Source: Nematostella vectensis (taxonomy: Eukaryota > Cnidaria > Anthozoa > Actiniaria > Edwardsiidae). Taken from it: a stretch of 64,000 nucleotides of DNA. Below are positions 22,481-35,301 of the stretch, piece by piece; the stretch's first letter is position 1, and every line of letters begins with the position of its first letter. The stretch spans positions 13,887,453 through 13,951,452 of the forward strand of contig NC_064044.1 of the NCBI RefSeq assembly GCF_932526225.1, written 5' to 3'. Made by a program: the position numbers and the translations under genes. The notes under the pieces were generated by a model. The model was not told where the DNA came from. It saw nothing but the letters and a program-made list of their open reading frames with translations, and did no database searches.

Positions 22481-24374
22481 ACACACGCCCAAACTCACAT
22501 AAGCATTTTTCTTACAAGATGTATCTAGCCCACCATTCTACGTTATCGCAATGCCTAGTTACCAGAATACTTTCTGCATAATTTAAAACTGTGTCATGGC
22601 CGCCGTCTTAAATTTTAAGATTCCAGCTCTCAGATCAATGTTATTTGTGGAGTTAAAGGCCCGATTCGCGATTCGATAACTGTATATTTTACCATAGCCT
22701 CAATTTCTACCAAGTTATTGTGGAAAATTATCTCAGCTTGGATTGATTTCGCTTTATTTACTTGTGTTAATACATTTGCGACCCGAATAGACCCGATACA
22801 CGTAAGGGTCGAGATTAAAGTTAATGTGCTGACTGCTTTACACTTACACATACAGTTTACCTTAAGACTTAATTGAATGTGCACTGGACACTCATGAATG
22901 GTCTTGAGGTATTTACCTTTATTGCTTTATCTATCTTGAAGTTGAAGTAGTTTGTCGATGAATGAATCCCAAAGAATAGGCTACTTAGATCGGACACTTG
23001 ACTGGGTACTCATAAGATGAATTTTATTTTCTTACTATAAAATATCTTGATCTCTCTCATTGAATGTCATATCATTTTTACCACGTCGATTCCAATTAAG
23101 TACAGAATACTTAAAAAACTTAAATTGAGACAAGTTCCATCAGAATATCAAGCAGCTTTCATCAATACTTAAGTGTCAAAAGTCTTGTACTAGAAAAGTT
23201 AAAATCCTGCTGCTTTGGCCATGGTATCTATTTAGAGGTAAACATGACAGTAGTCATGTGTAGTGTACGACATGTAAATCTATGAAAATTATTTTGGTAC
23301 TTTGGCGCTTTTTTTTTGGGTGCTTCCTTTAGATGAGTTTTGTTATTTTCCTTAAATACCTTTATTTTAAATTAAAATTATATTGTTAATACAATATGAC
23401 TGGCTTCAGGTGTTAAAATATAATTACCCCTAAGTGATAGCACATTGAGGGCTGTGAACCAAATAATTTTTTAAGAAATAACAATTTCAAAACACATTCT
23501 CAGCTTTCCTTAATTTTATTACTGTGCTAACTCTGCTTTGGGGATAGTATTTTTAAGATTTTTACCATGTAAAAGATAGGACAATCAGTCCCATTCATGC
23601 AGCACACCTCAAGTCCACCCATCACCTGAAAAGATGATGCTCTTACCTTTCTTAGCCCAATCAGTGTTGTGATATGACATTTACAATACAAACCAAGATT
23701 GTATATATATTTTATCATATACAAAGTGAGCAGTAAAATCTTTGTCATACATGTCAGAACACAGGGCCCAAACAAGTTGCAGATCTCAGGTATACCAGTC
23801 AACCCTGCGCGCAGGGTCTAGTTCAATTAGAGACATCATTTATATGTATAGCTCTTCGATTTTCAGTATAATGATGTAAGATATGTGGATGTTTTGCAAG
23901 CCGCAGACGACTTTTGCTTCGCTTCAGTTTTGCCTCGTAATTTCAATTACACGAAAGACCTGTTTCGAAAGGAACGTCTTGTTCGTCTCTCGCCAGACAC
24001 TGTTTGGGATAGGGATACATCCACCATACATATTCATATAAATAAATCCGCATGCGGCGCAAATTCTAGAGGCAGGAGGCAACCAGAAACGACAATTTTT
24101 TTTATATGTCCTAAGAGTGAATTTGTCTGCGAATTTAGCTGGAAACTTACCATTCGGTGCAGATTCGGACTAATTCTTGAATTAGCTTTGAACTAATTTA
24201 AAAAAAAAACCTATTAAATTTTTTGAAGAAACACCAAATACGTTTTTAACTGTCATAAAGTGTTAACATAAATACTAGTACATTGTTAACCGTAATGCTA
24301 ATAAAAAGAAATTGAAGAGCTTGGGCTTCCTGTGGATAAACCTAAATTCGTCTGTTATTCAGACTAGCTAATGG

Positions 24375-24385
24375 GGGGAATCCCC
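24375..24385. promoter_or_regulatory. kappa-B-like site, unit 2
   Basis: GGGGAATCCCC is a perfect palindromic match to the Rel consensus, about 3.2 kb upstream of the copy 2 TATA box. Confidence 0.3.
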
Positions 24386-26871
24386 TACAAACGTTTGTGA
24401 TTTGCAATTCAAATTTCTACATTTATTTGTTTGTTCGTATTTTGTGCAAAGCATCATTTGATCTTCAACTACAGCCCTGATGTAGTGTCGAATTGTGCTT
24501 AAAGGCAAGTTGAACAAGGTGAAATCAAGTTAAAACTTTCGGGAAAGGAACCTCTATGCATCATTACACTCGAAAGCTTCATACCAAGCATTATTGAACG
24601 AGGTATGGATTTTGTCAGTTCTATAAAGGACTATTTCGTGTTATGGTTACGGTTTTCTGTACTTACTTTGGAAATGCGAAGTCATCTTTTGTTTGTGTAC
24701 TGTGGAAAAAATAGCTTCCATCACTCCTACGCTTACAACTCACTGTTTATAAGTTTTGAATCTTCTCTAGGTTTCTAGGACGGCTCTTTACTCTGTTGTG
24801 CGCAGATATCTATAACCAAAGTCTCTTGTAAATGTGTCGTGACATTTTCATACAAGTAATAATCTAATAGGAACTCTATTGTAATCCTATTTTTTTTTGC
24901 TGATAAAAGAAAACTATATATATTTCTAAAAAAAGAGAGAAAGCCTTAGTTTCTTAGATTCTGCAATAGGTAATTTATTCATAATGTATCTCTTTCGTTA
25001 GGCGTGAAGCTTGCAAGTAACTTGTAGCGTGTTCCGCCATTAAAATTAGAGATTGCTGTTACTTGTCATTGAGCGATGTCTGCGGTTTTGTATAAAGGAC
25101 AGCATACATTTTGAGATACAGGGTTTTGTGTGTGTTTTTTCGACATTACGTCGAAAAGCCAGTGAGAGTCAATTTGCCTGCGAAGTTTGCTGGGAACCTA
25201 GCCTTAGATTCGGACTCGGATATTTTCTTGAATTAGAATTTTTTAGGGAAAGTTCATTTATTATACCGAGAGGGGTGGGGGTGGGGGAGGGGGGGGGGGA
25301 AGGGGTGAGGATACTGTTGGGGGCCCTCGAGAAATTTTCAAGGTCTAAAGGCGGGAGCGTCGAAAGTGTATGGGCTTTTAAAACGGGGGTCACTGATTTC
25401 TTTGGGTTTTGTCTCTTCTATATAATTTGACCAAGGGTCAAATCAGACTTCTTGGTCCAACGAGTCTCATCGGTTTGGGGGCAGTTATTGGCACGCACAA
25501 TCCAGGAGAGCCACGTTTTATCTATGCAATTCAATGCCTTCACTTTTTCTGAATTAATAGTTTCAGCGAATTCTTTCCCCTCCATTTCCTGACCAGCTTG
25601 CAGCTAATCTCTTGCTCGCATTCCTTTGACATTGTCTTTTGCGTTCCTTCCTTCCTTTCCTCCTTCCTTCTTTGTTTTTCTGGAGGGGTGGGTGGGGGGG
25701 GGGGGTTCCTAAAATATGGAGGAAGCATAAGGGGGGGGGCATGAGAAATTTTGTTCCTCCTGAAGGGGGGGGGGGGGGGGAAGGGCAACTTATTTTATCC
25801 CTTACTTTTATCAAAATCCTCACGCTTCCCCCCCCTCGGGATAATAAATGAACTTTTCCTTAGAAACACTATTAAAAAGACACTGTTAGATAACACCCAA
25901 AAAACCTAAGCATAAATACCAGTTCATTGTTTACCTTAACGTCCACAGAGACAAATTTTAGAAATGCAGTTTGTAGGGGTTATTTTTTTTTCATTTCCAT
26001 ACCCAGAGGAGGGGGGGGGGGGGGGGGTCATTTTTTTAATCTTGTTCCACGTGAGATACCGACCAGGCGATCTGCCTTATTACACATAATTTTCACGGCG
26101 TCAAAATTTCGAGATTTTGAGATGGCGATATTTCGCGACACTTTATTTTCGCGATTTTCCTATTTTCGTATAAACCCGATCACTTTACATTCGCGATTTC
26201 GCGATTTTTGGGATAATAAAATCAAGCAAAACAAATTAAATGGAATGGAATTAATGTGCTATAATCATCAAAACTGACACAATTTTCAACAAAAAGATGC
26301 GTTGGCTAAATTTATTTTCATAAAAACCTATACAAGTCAAGCTCATATATATACCCTTACTTTATGTACATAAGGTGTATCATAAAGCTTATTAAACGAC
26401 CAATACTGCCCCAAATGTTTCTTGTGTACTCACTTAATTTTCGCGCATCCTAATTTTCGCGACACTTTATTTTCGCGTCACTTTATTTTCACCAATCTTT
26501 TAAGAGTGTAATAAGATGTGAGCAATTGAATTGAAATTTGTAAATTAAGCAGGGCGATGTTCCGTTGACTGAAAAATACGGGGGGGGGGGGAGTGATGGT
26601 AATTTTTAAGACGTCATGATTTCTGAGGGGGGTCTAAGTTTTATCATTACATTTTTCAGGGGGGTAAAAATTTCAATCTCGGATTTATTAAAAAACCACC
26701 CCCCCCTCCTCCCCCCCCCCTTGCCCCCCCCCCCCCCCGTGGACGTAAATAACGATCGGTCCCTTACACTCGGAAGTTCCATATCAAGCATTGAACGAGT
26801 TATGGATTTTGTCAGTTCTATAACAGACTTTTTTTCGTATTTATGGTTACGGCTCTCTATTCTTACTTTGG

Positions 26872-27175
26872 ATAATAAATGAACTTTTCCTTAGAAACAC
26901 TATTAAAAAGACACTGTCAGAGAACACTCAAAATGCCTAAGCATAAACACCAGTTCGTTGTTTCCCATAACGTCCACAGAGAAAAATTTTAGAAATGCAG
27001 TTTTTAGGGGGTTATTTTTTTCATTTCCATACCCAGAGGAGGGGGGGGGGGGGGTAATTTTCGTAAATAACGATCGGTCCCTTACACTCGGAAGTTCCAT
27101 ATCAAGCATTGAACGAGTTATGGATTTTGTCAGTTCTATAACAGACTTTTTTTCGTATTTATGGTTAAGACTCTC
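26872..27175. repeat. Local duplication specific to unit 2
   Basis: Bases 26872-27060 repeat about 25843-26030 (from GGATAATAAATGAACTTTTC), and 27061-27175 repeat about 26745-26862 (from CGTAAATAACGATCGGTCCC). Two separated segments of the spacer were copied and joined here. Confidence 0.6.
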
Positions 27176-27517
27176 TATTCTGACTTTGCGAAGTCATTTT
27201 TTGTTTGTGTCCTGTGGAAAAATAGCTTCCATCACTTCTTTTCTTACGACTTTAATGAGTGTTGTGTTCACTCTATTTAAGTTTTGAATCTTCTCCAGGT
27301 TACTAGGACGGCTCTTTACTCTATTATGCAAAGAAATCTACGTCTCCAAAACAAGTTCTCTTAGAAATGCATCGTGACATGAAAAAAACTGTTAATAATC
27401 TAATAGTAAGCCTATTGTAATTTTCTAATAAAAGAAAACCATATATATTTCTAACAGACATATATATTTCTAACAGGAACACTAACGGTTGGATCAATGG
27501 TCACACACGCTTGTCCG

Positions 27518-27567
27518 TGACGTCACGCCGATTATTCAACTTCTTTGCATCTATTCGTGCTATAAAA
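27518..27567 (+). promoter_or_regulatory. CRE plus TATA promoter of TPR-CHAT copy 2
   Basis: CRE TGACGTCA at 27518-27525 and TATAAAA at 27561-27567, about 320 bases before the candidate exon 1 start codon. Confidence 0.5.
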
Positions 27568-27883
27568 CACCAATAAACACTCAAAAAGGTAAAAGAATAC
27601 TTGAGGATGTAAACTTTACTCAAAATCAGCGTTTCAAATCCCGACTGATCTCGCTAATGGGCAATGTAAAAAGACAAAGCCAACAGATGTCAACACTACT
27701 CTCCCACGTCACAGGCCCGTAGGCTAGGGGGGAGGGGAGGGGGAACTCCCACACGCCGGCTATTTCCCCCTGTTTGATGAGTATTTCAAGAGCAACAAAA
27801 AATAGATGAAATAATAATAATAAAAAAAAAAACGTCTTTCACGTTCGAAGCTCTTGTACGCGACCGCAAAGCACGACGGATGT

Positions 27884-27968
27884 ATGAGAAAAAAGGACAT
27901 TGTCATTGCCATCAGAATGTTTGATTTCTTCTCTGTCTGTCGTTTTAAAATGGGACGGTGCGTTTTCG
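27884..27968 (+). CDS. Candidate exon 1 of TPR-CHAT copy 2
   Basis: ATG 27884 and 28 codons, with a donor TTTTCG/GTAAAG at 27969. Joined to the acceptor at 28317 it completes GAT and continues in frame through the codons upstream of the ATG at 28338. The start context is poor (T at -3). The alternative is that this exon is untranslated and translation starts at 28338 (A at -3). Confidence 0.4.
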
Positions 27969-28317
27969 GTAAAGAAAGTGTCAGAAAAAAGTGTTAACAC
28001 ATAAAATAGAAACAGAAACATATTTTTGCTGTGAATAGCTTAACTACTCTAGCCAAAACTAATCATATAAACCAACCTATTATAAGTTTTAAAAAAGCGT
28101 GCAGCGTTACCTTAAAAGTGCGAATAAGACTATTTCTTCAAAAACAGTCACTCTAGAAGATAAGTGTGAGCATGCAAATGTTATGAAGAAAGGTATTCTA
28201 AAAACATACTTATATACATATAATACTTAATACTCAATACATATACTAAATTTTACATTACATTACAATAAATTGTATTTTAAAATAATCTCTTTGAATT
28301 ATGTTATCTAATTTCAG

Positions 28318-31300
28318 ATTTGGCAAAACACCACAAGATGTGTGAGGGCAAGCCTTTTTCTGACTGGGGCGTGGCCGAGTGGGACGCCATTGGCAGGGTG
28401 TGGTCCAACCTTCCCAACATATTCGGTTTCCTGATTATGTGGGGGATGACCATGAGCCCGCTGACACCAGACCAGCAGATTCGTTTACTGAAAGTATGTT
28501 ACGATATTTCGTACTTGCTCGGGGACAGCACGATGATGATGTATGTGTATTTGGAAGCGGGCGGCACATTTTCTAAAATAGCGCAGTATGAAAATGCAAT
28601 GTCATGTTATACAGCTGCTATGGAAATAGCGAAATCAAATGATGACAATCAGACTCAAGCAGCTTGTTATAGATTGATGGGTGAAATTCAGCACAGGCTG
28701 CACGATTACAATCAGTCAATGGAGAATTTCCAACACGCACTTAGTCTATGTCAAAAGACAGGTGACGAGAGTGGTCAAGGTAATGCATACCTGGATATGG
28801 GTAGAGTGCACAGGTCTCATGCCAAGTACGAGGACGCAATGAATAACTACCAACACGCACTTAGTCTATTTCAAAAGACAGGTGACGAGAGTTGTCAAGC
28901 TAATGCATACCATGGTATGGGTGTTGTGTACAGGTCTCAGGGCAAGTACGAGGACGCAATGAATAGCTACCAACACGCACTTAGTCTATTTCAAAAGACA
29001 GGTGACGAGAGTGGTCAAGCTAATGCATACCATGGTATGGGTGTTGTGTACAGGTCTCAGGGCAAGTACGAGGACGCAATGAATAACTACCAACACGCAC
29101 TTAGTCTATTTCAAAAGACAAGTGACGAGCGTGGTCAAGCTGAAGCATACCATGGTATGGGTAATGTGCACTTTAACCAGGGCAAGTACGAGGACGCAAT
29201 GAATAGCTACCAACACGCACTTAGTCTATTTCTAAAGACAGGTGACGTGAGTGGTCAAGCTTATGCATACCATGGTATGGGTAATGTGTACAGGTTTCAG
29301 GCCAAGTACGAGGACGCAATGAATAACTACCAACACGCACTTAGTCTATTTCTAAAGACAGGTGACGTGAGTGGTCAAGCTTATGCATACCATGGTATGG
29401 GTAATGTGTACAGGTTTCAGGGCAAGTACGAGGACGCAATGAATAACTACCAACACGCACTTAGTCTATTTCAAAAGACAGGTGACGAGAGTGGTCAAGC
29501 TAATGCATACCTGGGTATGGGTGATATGCACATGTCTCAGGACAAGTACGAGGACTCAATGAATAACTACCAACTCGCACTTAGTCTATTTCAAAAGACA
29601 GGTGACGAGAGAGGTCAAGCTAATGCATACCTTGGTATGGGTAATGTGTACAGGTCTCAGGGCAAGTACGAGGACGCAATGAATAACCACCAACACGCAC
29701 TTAGTCTATTTCAAAAGACAGGTGACGAGCGTGGTCAAGTTAACACATACCGCGCTATGGCGAATATTTTCGGAGTAATTTGTAAATACGAGGAGAAGAA
29801 GAATTGCATTCGTCAAGCAATCAGTATTGCTGCAACGTCAGAGAACGTGCAGCCCAACCTAGTGGATCTACTATACGCGAAAAGTGGAGACTTCAACGAG
29901 GCGAACAAGTGTTACGAAAAGCAGCTTGATTTATGTTTAATGAATGGCGACGTAGTTGGGCAAGCACATACACATGTTATGATGGGTACACTGCACATGT
30001 CTCAACGTAACTACGATAAGGCTATGGAGTGCTACCAACAAGCGAGAGATAAGTACGAGAAGAGTGGTAGCACGTATAGCCAAAATATGCAAGCAATATT
30101 GTATTTGAGGATGGCTGAAGTGCATTTTATTCGTCTTAACTACAAGGAGGCACTTGAGTACTTCCTGCTTGCAGAATCTTATTCTCCGAAAACTAGCACT
30201 CGCTCACTTTCTCATATATACCAGGGTATCGGCAAGTTGTGTATCTCTATGGGCCAGTTTGAAGATGCGGAATCGTATCTTTTAAAAAGCTTGATTTTTT
30301 ACGAGCAAATCTTCACTAATCTTGGAAAGCTAGAAGACGCAAAAACTAATATCGTAGATACCTATATTGAAGCATATCACTGGCTAGTCTGTGTGTCAGT
30401 TGTACTCGGGAAAAAGAGCCAAGCCTTGTTGGTGTCAGAGCAAGGAAGATCGCGCGCCCTTAGTGAAAACCTTCAAACCAAATATGGACTTCAAGGAGAT
30501 GCAACAAAGAGCTCATTAGACCAAGAAGTATTTTTGTTAGTCAGTGGTACCTCGCCCTTGTTTGTTGTTGTATCATTGAGTGATATATACCTTCACTTAT
30601 TCACTCTCTCATCTCTAACTCCGTTAGTTGTACATCCCGCAGCAACGCAAATTACAGATGAAGCGGGACAATGGCTATCTCTTCTCAAATACCTGATCAA
30701 CAGAGTTATATGTGATGCAAATCTGCACGTCCGTCAAAATTGCGATGATACCTTCGAAGACAGATCGCTGGACCTGGACTATGATGACGAGTCTGAACAA
30801 CAACACGTGCTGACAGAACTCGCAAGGGTAACACTAGGGTCCAAGGGCTCAGAGAAGACGAATGAAATCGGAGGCGAATCAAGCGGAAACAGGAAAGACA
30901 AGAGTGTCGCCAAGATGCGGGGCGGAGATTGTGAGTGTCACCTTGCTACCAGGTCTCCTTTACCACATACCACAGGAAAACCGAAGGCGAGTGACGAGGG
31001 TACTAGCGGTAAAGTACCACAGGAGCACGAAGAAGACGTCTGTTCGCCACCCCCAATAGGCAGTGCCGAGACACAGAGAGGGTCCGGTCTACTAAAAGAG
31101 CTGTACCGGATACTGATTGAACCAATTGAGAAGGAACTCACCCAAGTTGAAGTCGTGTTTGTTCCTGAAGGAGTTACGTTCATGGTCCCATTCGGCGCTC
31201 TGCAGTCGCCAGACGGTAGATTCCTCGCTGAGAAAAAGGCAATTCGTTTCGGCCCATCACTCACTACTCTTAAGTTACTGCGAGAATGTCCTGAAGACAA

Positions 31301-31985
31301 GCACTGCAAACATGGTGTACTTGTCGTTGCGAATCCAAGATCGAACGCAAACGTATTTACACGCAACAGGAGTGGAGCCGACGTGGTGATGTCTTTTCAC
31401 GAGAGGTTTGCAAATCTCCCTGCAGCAAGTAAGGAAGCTATCAAGATCAGAGAAATACTGCCCGACGTGACATGTTTGATCGAGTACCAAGCGACCAAGA
31501 ATACGGTGATGCAGAGTCTCGAGAAAGGCGTCGGTGTTATACACATCGCTTCGCACGGTGACTCACAGACGGGTGAAATATTAGTCGCACCAGAACCACG
31601 CATGGATAAGCATGAAATCGCCGAAAAGGAGGAATACCTCCTGACGATGAAGGAAATCAGCTCGTGTCAGATCAACGCAAGTCTGGTCGTGCTCAGCTGC
31701 TGTCATAGCGGCAGAGGCCAGATCAGAGCCGAGGGCGTGATGGGTCTGGCGCGAGCGTTCCTCGCTGCAGGAGCTCGCTCCGTGCTCGCAACGCTGTGGA
31801 CTATTGGCGACAATGCCACACTGGAGTTCATGGAGCGCTTTTATCGTCACCTGGCCAGCGGATTGTCAACTAGTGCCAGTCTCAAGCGGACAATCCGGGA
31901 CACCATCTCAATGAATGATAAATACAGCCACCCCTATTACTGGGGCGCGTTTGTTCTCGTCGGTGATGACGTCACTATACGGTAG
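28318..31985 (+). CDS. TPR-CHAT protein copy 2, main exon, intact
   Basis: The acceptor TCTAATTTCAG ends at 28317. The frame is open to TAG at 31985, about 1221 codons. The first ATG in the exon is 28338, and with exon 1 the protein would have 1250 residues. Counting from codon 28320, residues 7-130 form an unknown N-terminal domain with Trp-rich start (MCEGKPFSDWGVAEWD). About 134-490 are TPR repeats with nine helix-B blocks, 490-700 are divergent TPR-like helices, 705-720 is the SEQGRSRALSENL start of the CHAT region, and about 807-920 is an acidic Ser-rich linker. About 920-1221 is the CHAT core. The caspase-like dyad is His 1079 (IASHG) and Cys 1128 (LSCCHSG). CHAT proteins are cysteine proteases of the caspase/separase clan, and TPR arrays bind partners. 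The substrate is unknown. No signal peptide or membrane segment is seen, so it is probably cytoplasmic. Confidence 0.9.
28721..29780 (+). repeat. 120-base TPR array of copy 2, 9 helix-B blocks
   Basis: Same register and consensus as copy 1, with block types not found there (VYRS, VYRF) and some altered linkers (LKTGDVSGQA). Two neighbouring VYRS blocks and two VYRF blocks are near duplicates. Confidence 0.92.
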
Positions 31986-34900
31986 AGACGTAGAAGGGAA
32001 GTTTCAAGAAACTCTGGAACCCTGCAACACAGGGAACTCGGAGGAGTAAGCTCAGCTTGACTTGTTTTCATATTTGTATGACAGTTATATCCCATGTGTA
32101 TTCATTTTTGTACTATTTATTTCTCTAGGGTCTTTTTTGAAAAGGTGCCCTTCAGAGTAAGACGCTAATTCGTCATTTGCTTATTTGAAGCAGAGCAATC
32201 AAGTCAATAACTTTTGATTGATTTTGATTTGCAAGTCGTAGCTTATTCATAAAACAGTGTAGTTGAGTGTAACCAAGTTAACAAAATACAACAAAAAGGT
32301 TGTGAACAGGCGCGTACCCAGGATTGGCTGAGGAGGGGTGCGCAGTCATAGGAATCATTTAGAAAAAGCATAGTATTCGAAGATTTCTTAATAAGAAATG
32401 ACCCCCTTTTGGGCCACCAAGAGGGGGGGGGGGGATGCGTGCGCATTCTGCGGAGGGAGCGAATGTTTTTTTTAGGGTTATTCGAGAGGGAACCCTTAAA
32501 AGCATTCACGAAGGCTTGTATTCTTTGATAATAATAGCCAAGTTAAATTTCACTTTGCTAATTCCGCTTATTAATCAAATCCAGATTATTAGTAAATAAT
32601 CACCAAAGTTAATTCTTCTTAGAATGTAAGAAATCCATTGCTATAACTGCGGATTAAAATACGGTTTTTCATCATTTTTCTTTTCTTTATTAATTATTAT
32701 AAAGTATATCCTTTTGATGCTCTTTGCATAGGATCAAATAAGTATAATAATAATGATATTAATTGTATAGTAGAGACTAGTGTTTGCCCATATTATAGTA
32801 TTTGTAGGAATAGAAGAGGAAATAAAATGTAAATACAAGTGTTGGACCCGCTGTTACAACTGCAGACGCAGATGTAGATGTTACACCTACATTGCTGCGT
32901 TCACGCTATCGTTCCTTTTATAACATACCGCTACAGATCGGTACCCAGGGTTTTTCATGAGGTGGGGAGGGGGGGGGGGGGTTCGAAAACCTAAGAAAGT
33001 GAACCTTTTCACTGGAGGAAGGGGGGCGGAAATGTTTTATGTGCTAGGGATAACACCGTTCTCATGATGTTGCGCGCGCATCCCAAATACAATAGACTGG
33101 CGGGCCACAGCTGATCTGAAATGGCGTACAAAGTGGAGTTTACAGACGAAGCTATAGAAAGTGCTGACAGAGTGCTTCTTTTGCAGTGTTTTGGACCTAG
33201 AGTCAAATTTCCCTTTGTCCGCATCATTTTGGGTCAGCTATGGCCCGCCAGTCTGTGGCATTTTGGACGCGCACGGAAGATCACAAAAACGGTCCTTGTA
33301 CCTGTCGCTGTTGGGATATCGCAAATGCACAAATGTTCTTATAATAATAAGCACGTGATGAGGGGGGTTTGATGACATGCTTTCTCCTGGCGACTTTCAA
33401 CTCCTGCATTTTCCACAAGCTTTAAAAACGACAATTTTTCAGGGGAAGATCCCTATAAATTACTTCAGGAATAGCGCTCCTACTCAAGCCGCATGTCCGC
33501 TGCTATAAAAATCAAGTATCACTGCCAGCTGGGACGAAATAACCAAGGGAAAATGGTCAGCTAAATGGGTAAACGAATCCAAACTCAAAGTTGTAGCCTG
33601 AGGCCTTTTCCACCTGTGGGCATTACTACGCGACCACCGGAACTCGATCGGCGATTGGAGAATCGCCAATTCCAGCGGTAGCGTAGCAATTCATACTGTG
33701 GTAACCGTGATATATTCTTTCTGTATTTTAGGTACAAATTTTGTTTTACCTCGGATATTTGGTGGGAGGTGTGGGTAAATTTTGCTCTCTCAAAGCTGTT
33801 GTTATAAATGTCACTGGATTTACTATGGACTAGAGCTAATATCATACATTTATCATTGCTTTGAGCACATACATGTGTGACCGGGTGGTATTTTGGGTTA
33901 TTTTAGATTTTGCAAAAATTTTAATTAAGCGATTTTTGGATTGCGATTATAATTGTTTTACGTATTTTACGGATTGTTTGTCAAACGTGATTCTAATTCG
34001 ATCCGTACACGTTTAGGAATTTACTTTCAACATGTTTCAAATTCCTTTAGATTAGTATCAATAGCTTGATAGTGCTAATTGAATCAAGTAAGCGTCCTTT
34101 TACCATTTCCCAGGAAGATTTGTTTCTAAATTTGACAGGACAATGAACGCTGAGTAATTTGAACGGTAGTAAATGTTAGCGTCCCTAGAAAAATGCGCGT
34201 CCCCAAGCGAGTATAAAATCGGCTGTTTTAACAGTATTAGTTAGTTTTTTTTTTAGTTTAGTACCGTTGAGCAAAGGAGACGCATTGCTTGCGCGGCGTG
34301 ATGCGGGAGCGTGATATGCAGTTGCTCAGGGAAGACAGTCAGCAGAGATAAGCTACAAGCTTTGAGCGCTGTCCGTACGGGCCTGTCATGCCAGTTGTGT
34401 TCAGTTTGATTTACCGGTTGTAAGTACTTTGTTTTTAAAACTAGCTTTGGTTTAGGTTACCTTTTCTCGGGATTGGACTATGTTTGTTATCACTTAAAAT
34501 TTATTATTTAATTTGTTAATGAATCCTTATAAGTCCATGCCTTGCATCATGTATTCGTTCTCACGTTGCCTTTCGCTCGATCGTTTTCGTTTCATTCCAT
34601 TTAATTTTGCCTACTTTTTGGCTGGTGTCAGAACCTGATAGTTTTGCCTTCAGTATTGCATTTGTTTCTACATTTTTCGTAACCGCACGGTAAATGTCAA
34701 GTTCCGATGGTCACACATGCATGCAAATACTTTTTTTCTGTAATAATTCCAGATTTTTTTTTTTTTCAAAAATCATAAGAATCCAAGATGGCGGATCAAA
34801 GATGACGGACCCAAGAAGATGGCGGAAATTCTTACCAAAAAAGTATTATAAACGTTTTTATGTCCTTTTTGCATTGTGAAGCCGTTAAAAGGTTTATTCT

Positions 34901-35150
34901 GACATATCTCAATGATTTAAGATAATTTAAACCTTATATTTGATAGTATAGGCAAAATTTGAAATAATAGCTTAAGATTGTATTCATCTTTATCTGTACT
35001 CTATATCAACTCCTCGGAAAATATTATAATCCATATAGCAGATTTTACTGTTGGATGATTGAAAATGTAATTCAAGTTCGAAAATTAAGTACACCACCAA
35101 ATTTTTTCGGCAGTAAAAGATTCGTAGCACTAACCCAGAGACTTAAACTA
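31986..35150. other. 3' flank of copy 2
   Basis: Probable 3' untranslated region followed by the same elements as in unit 1. The inverted repeat element is at 33072-33274, with its inner frame open here (33121-33372). A segment at about 33660-34090 present here and at 49630-50050 is absent from unit 1. No recognised gene. Confidence 0.5.
33072..33274. repeat. Inverted repeat element around a short open frame, unit 2
   Basis: Arms 33072-33123 and 33225-33274 are near complements. The frame from ATG 33121 (MAYKVEFTDEAIESADRVLL) stays open for 83 codons, longest of the copies. It has no recognised domain. Confidence 0.5.
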
Positions 35151-35155
35151 TCGGC

Positions 35156-35301
35156 TTATTCCTTTGGAGTCTCCTCAGCTGGTGCCTCATCTTGCGCAGG
35201 CGCGGTACCTTGTTCTACTGGGGCCTCGCTTGCAGGATGGTCTGTCGGAGCGTCTGGCCCAGTGTCTGCTGGTGGGCCGCCATCTTCTGCTTGTTGGTTT
35301 T
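35156..35301 (-). CDS. Candidate last exon, Pro/Ala/Glu/Asp-rich C-terminus, unit 2
   Basis: Same 146-base exon as 16605-16750. Acceptor and phase are kept and the stop is TAA instead of TGA. Few substitutions, no frameshift. Confidence 0.4.

Larger units (their letters stand above)
20041..27500. other. Spacer of unit 2 upstream of TPR-CHAT copy 2
   Basis: Same content and order as the unit 1 spacer. The differences are a deletion of the stretch equivalent to about 3551-3735 with a short foreign insert near 23246, and a local duplication at 26872-27175. No gene is recognised. Confidence 0.55.

Noticed and set aside
28320-28322. TTG at 28320 (and 42738) as the start codon
   Set aside because: A non-ATG start is not needed. 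The exon begins at the splice acceptor and has an ATG at 28338 (42756), or is entered in frame from exon 1.
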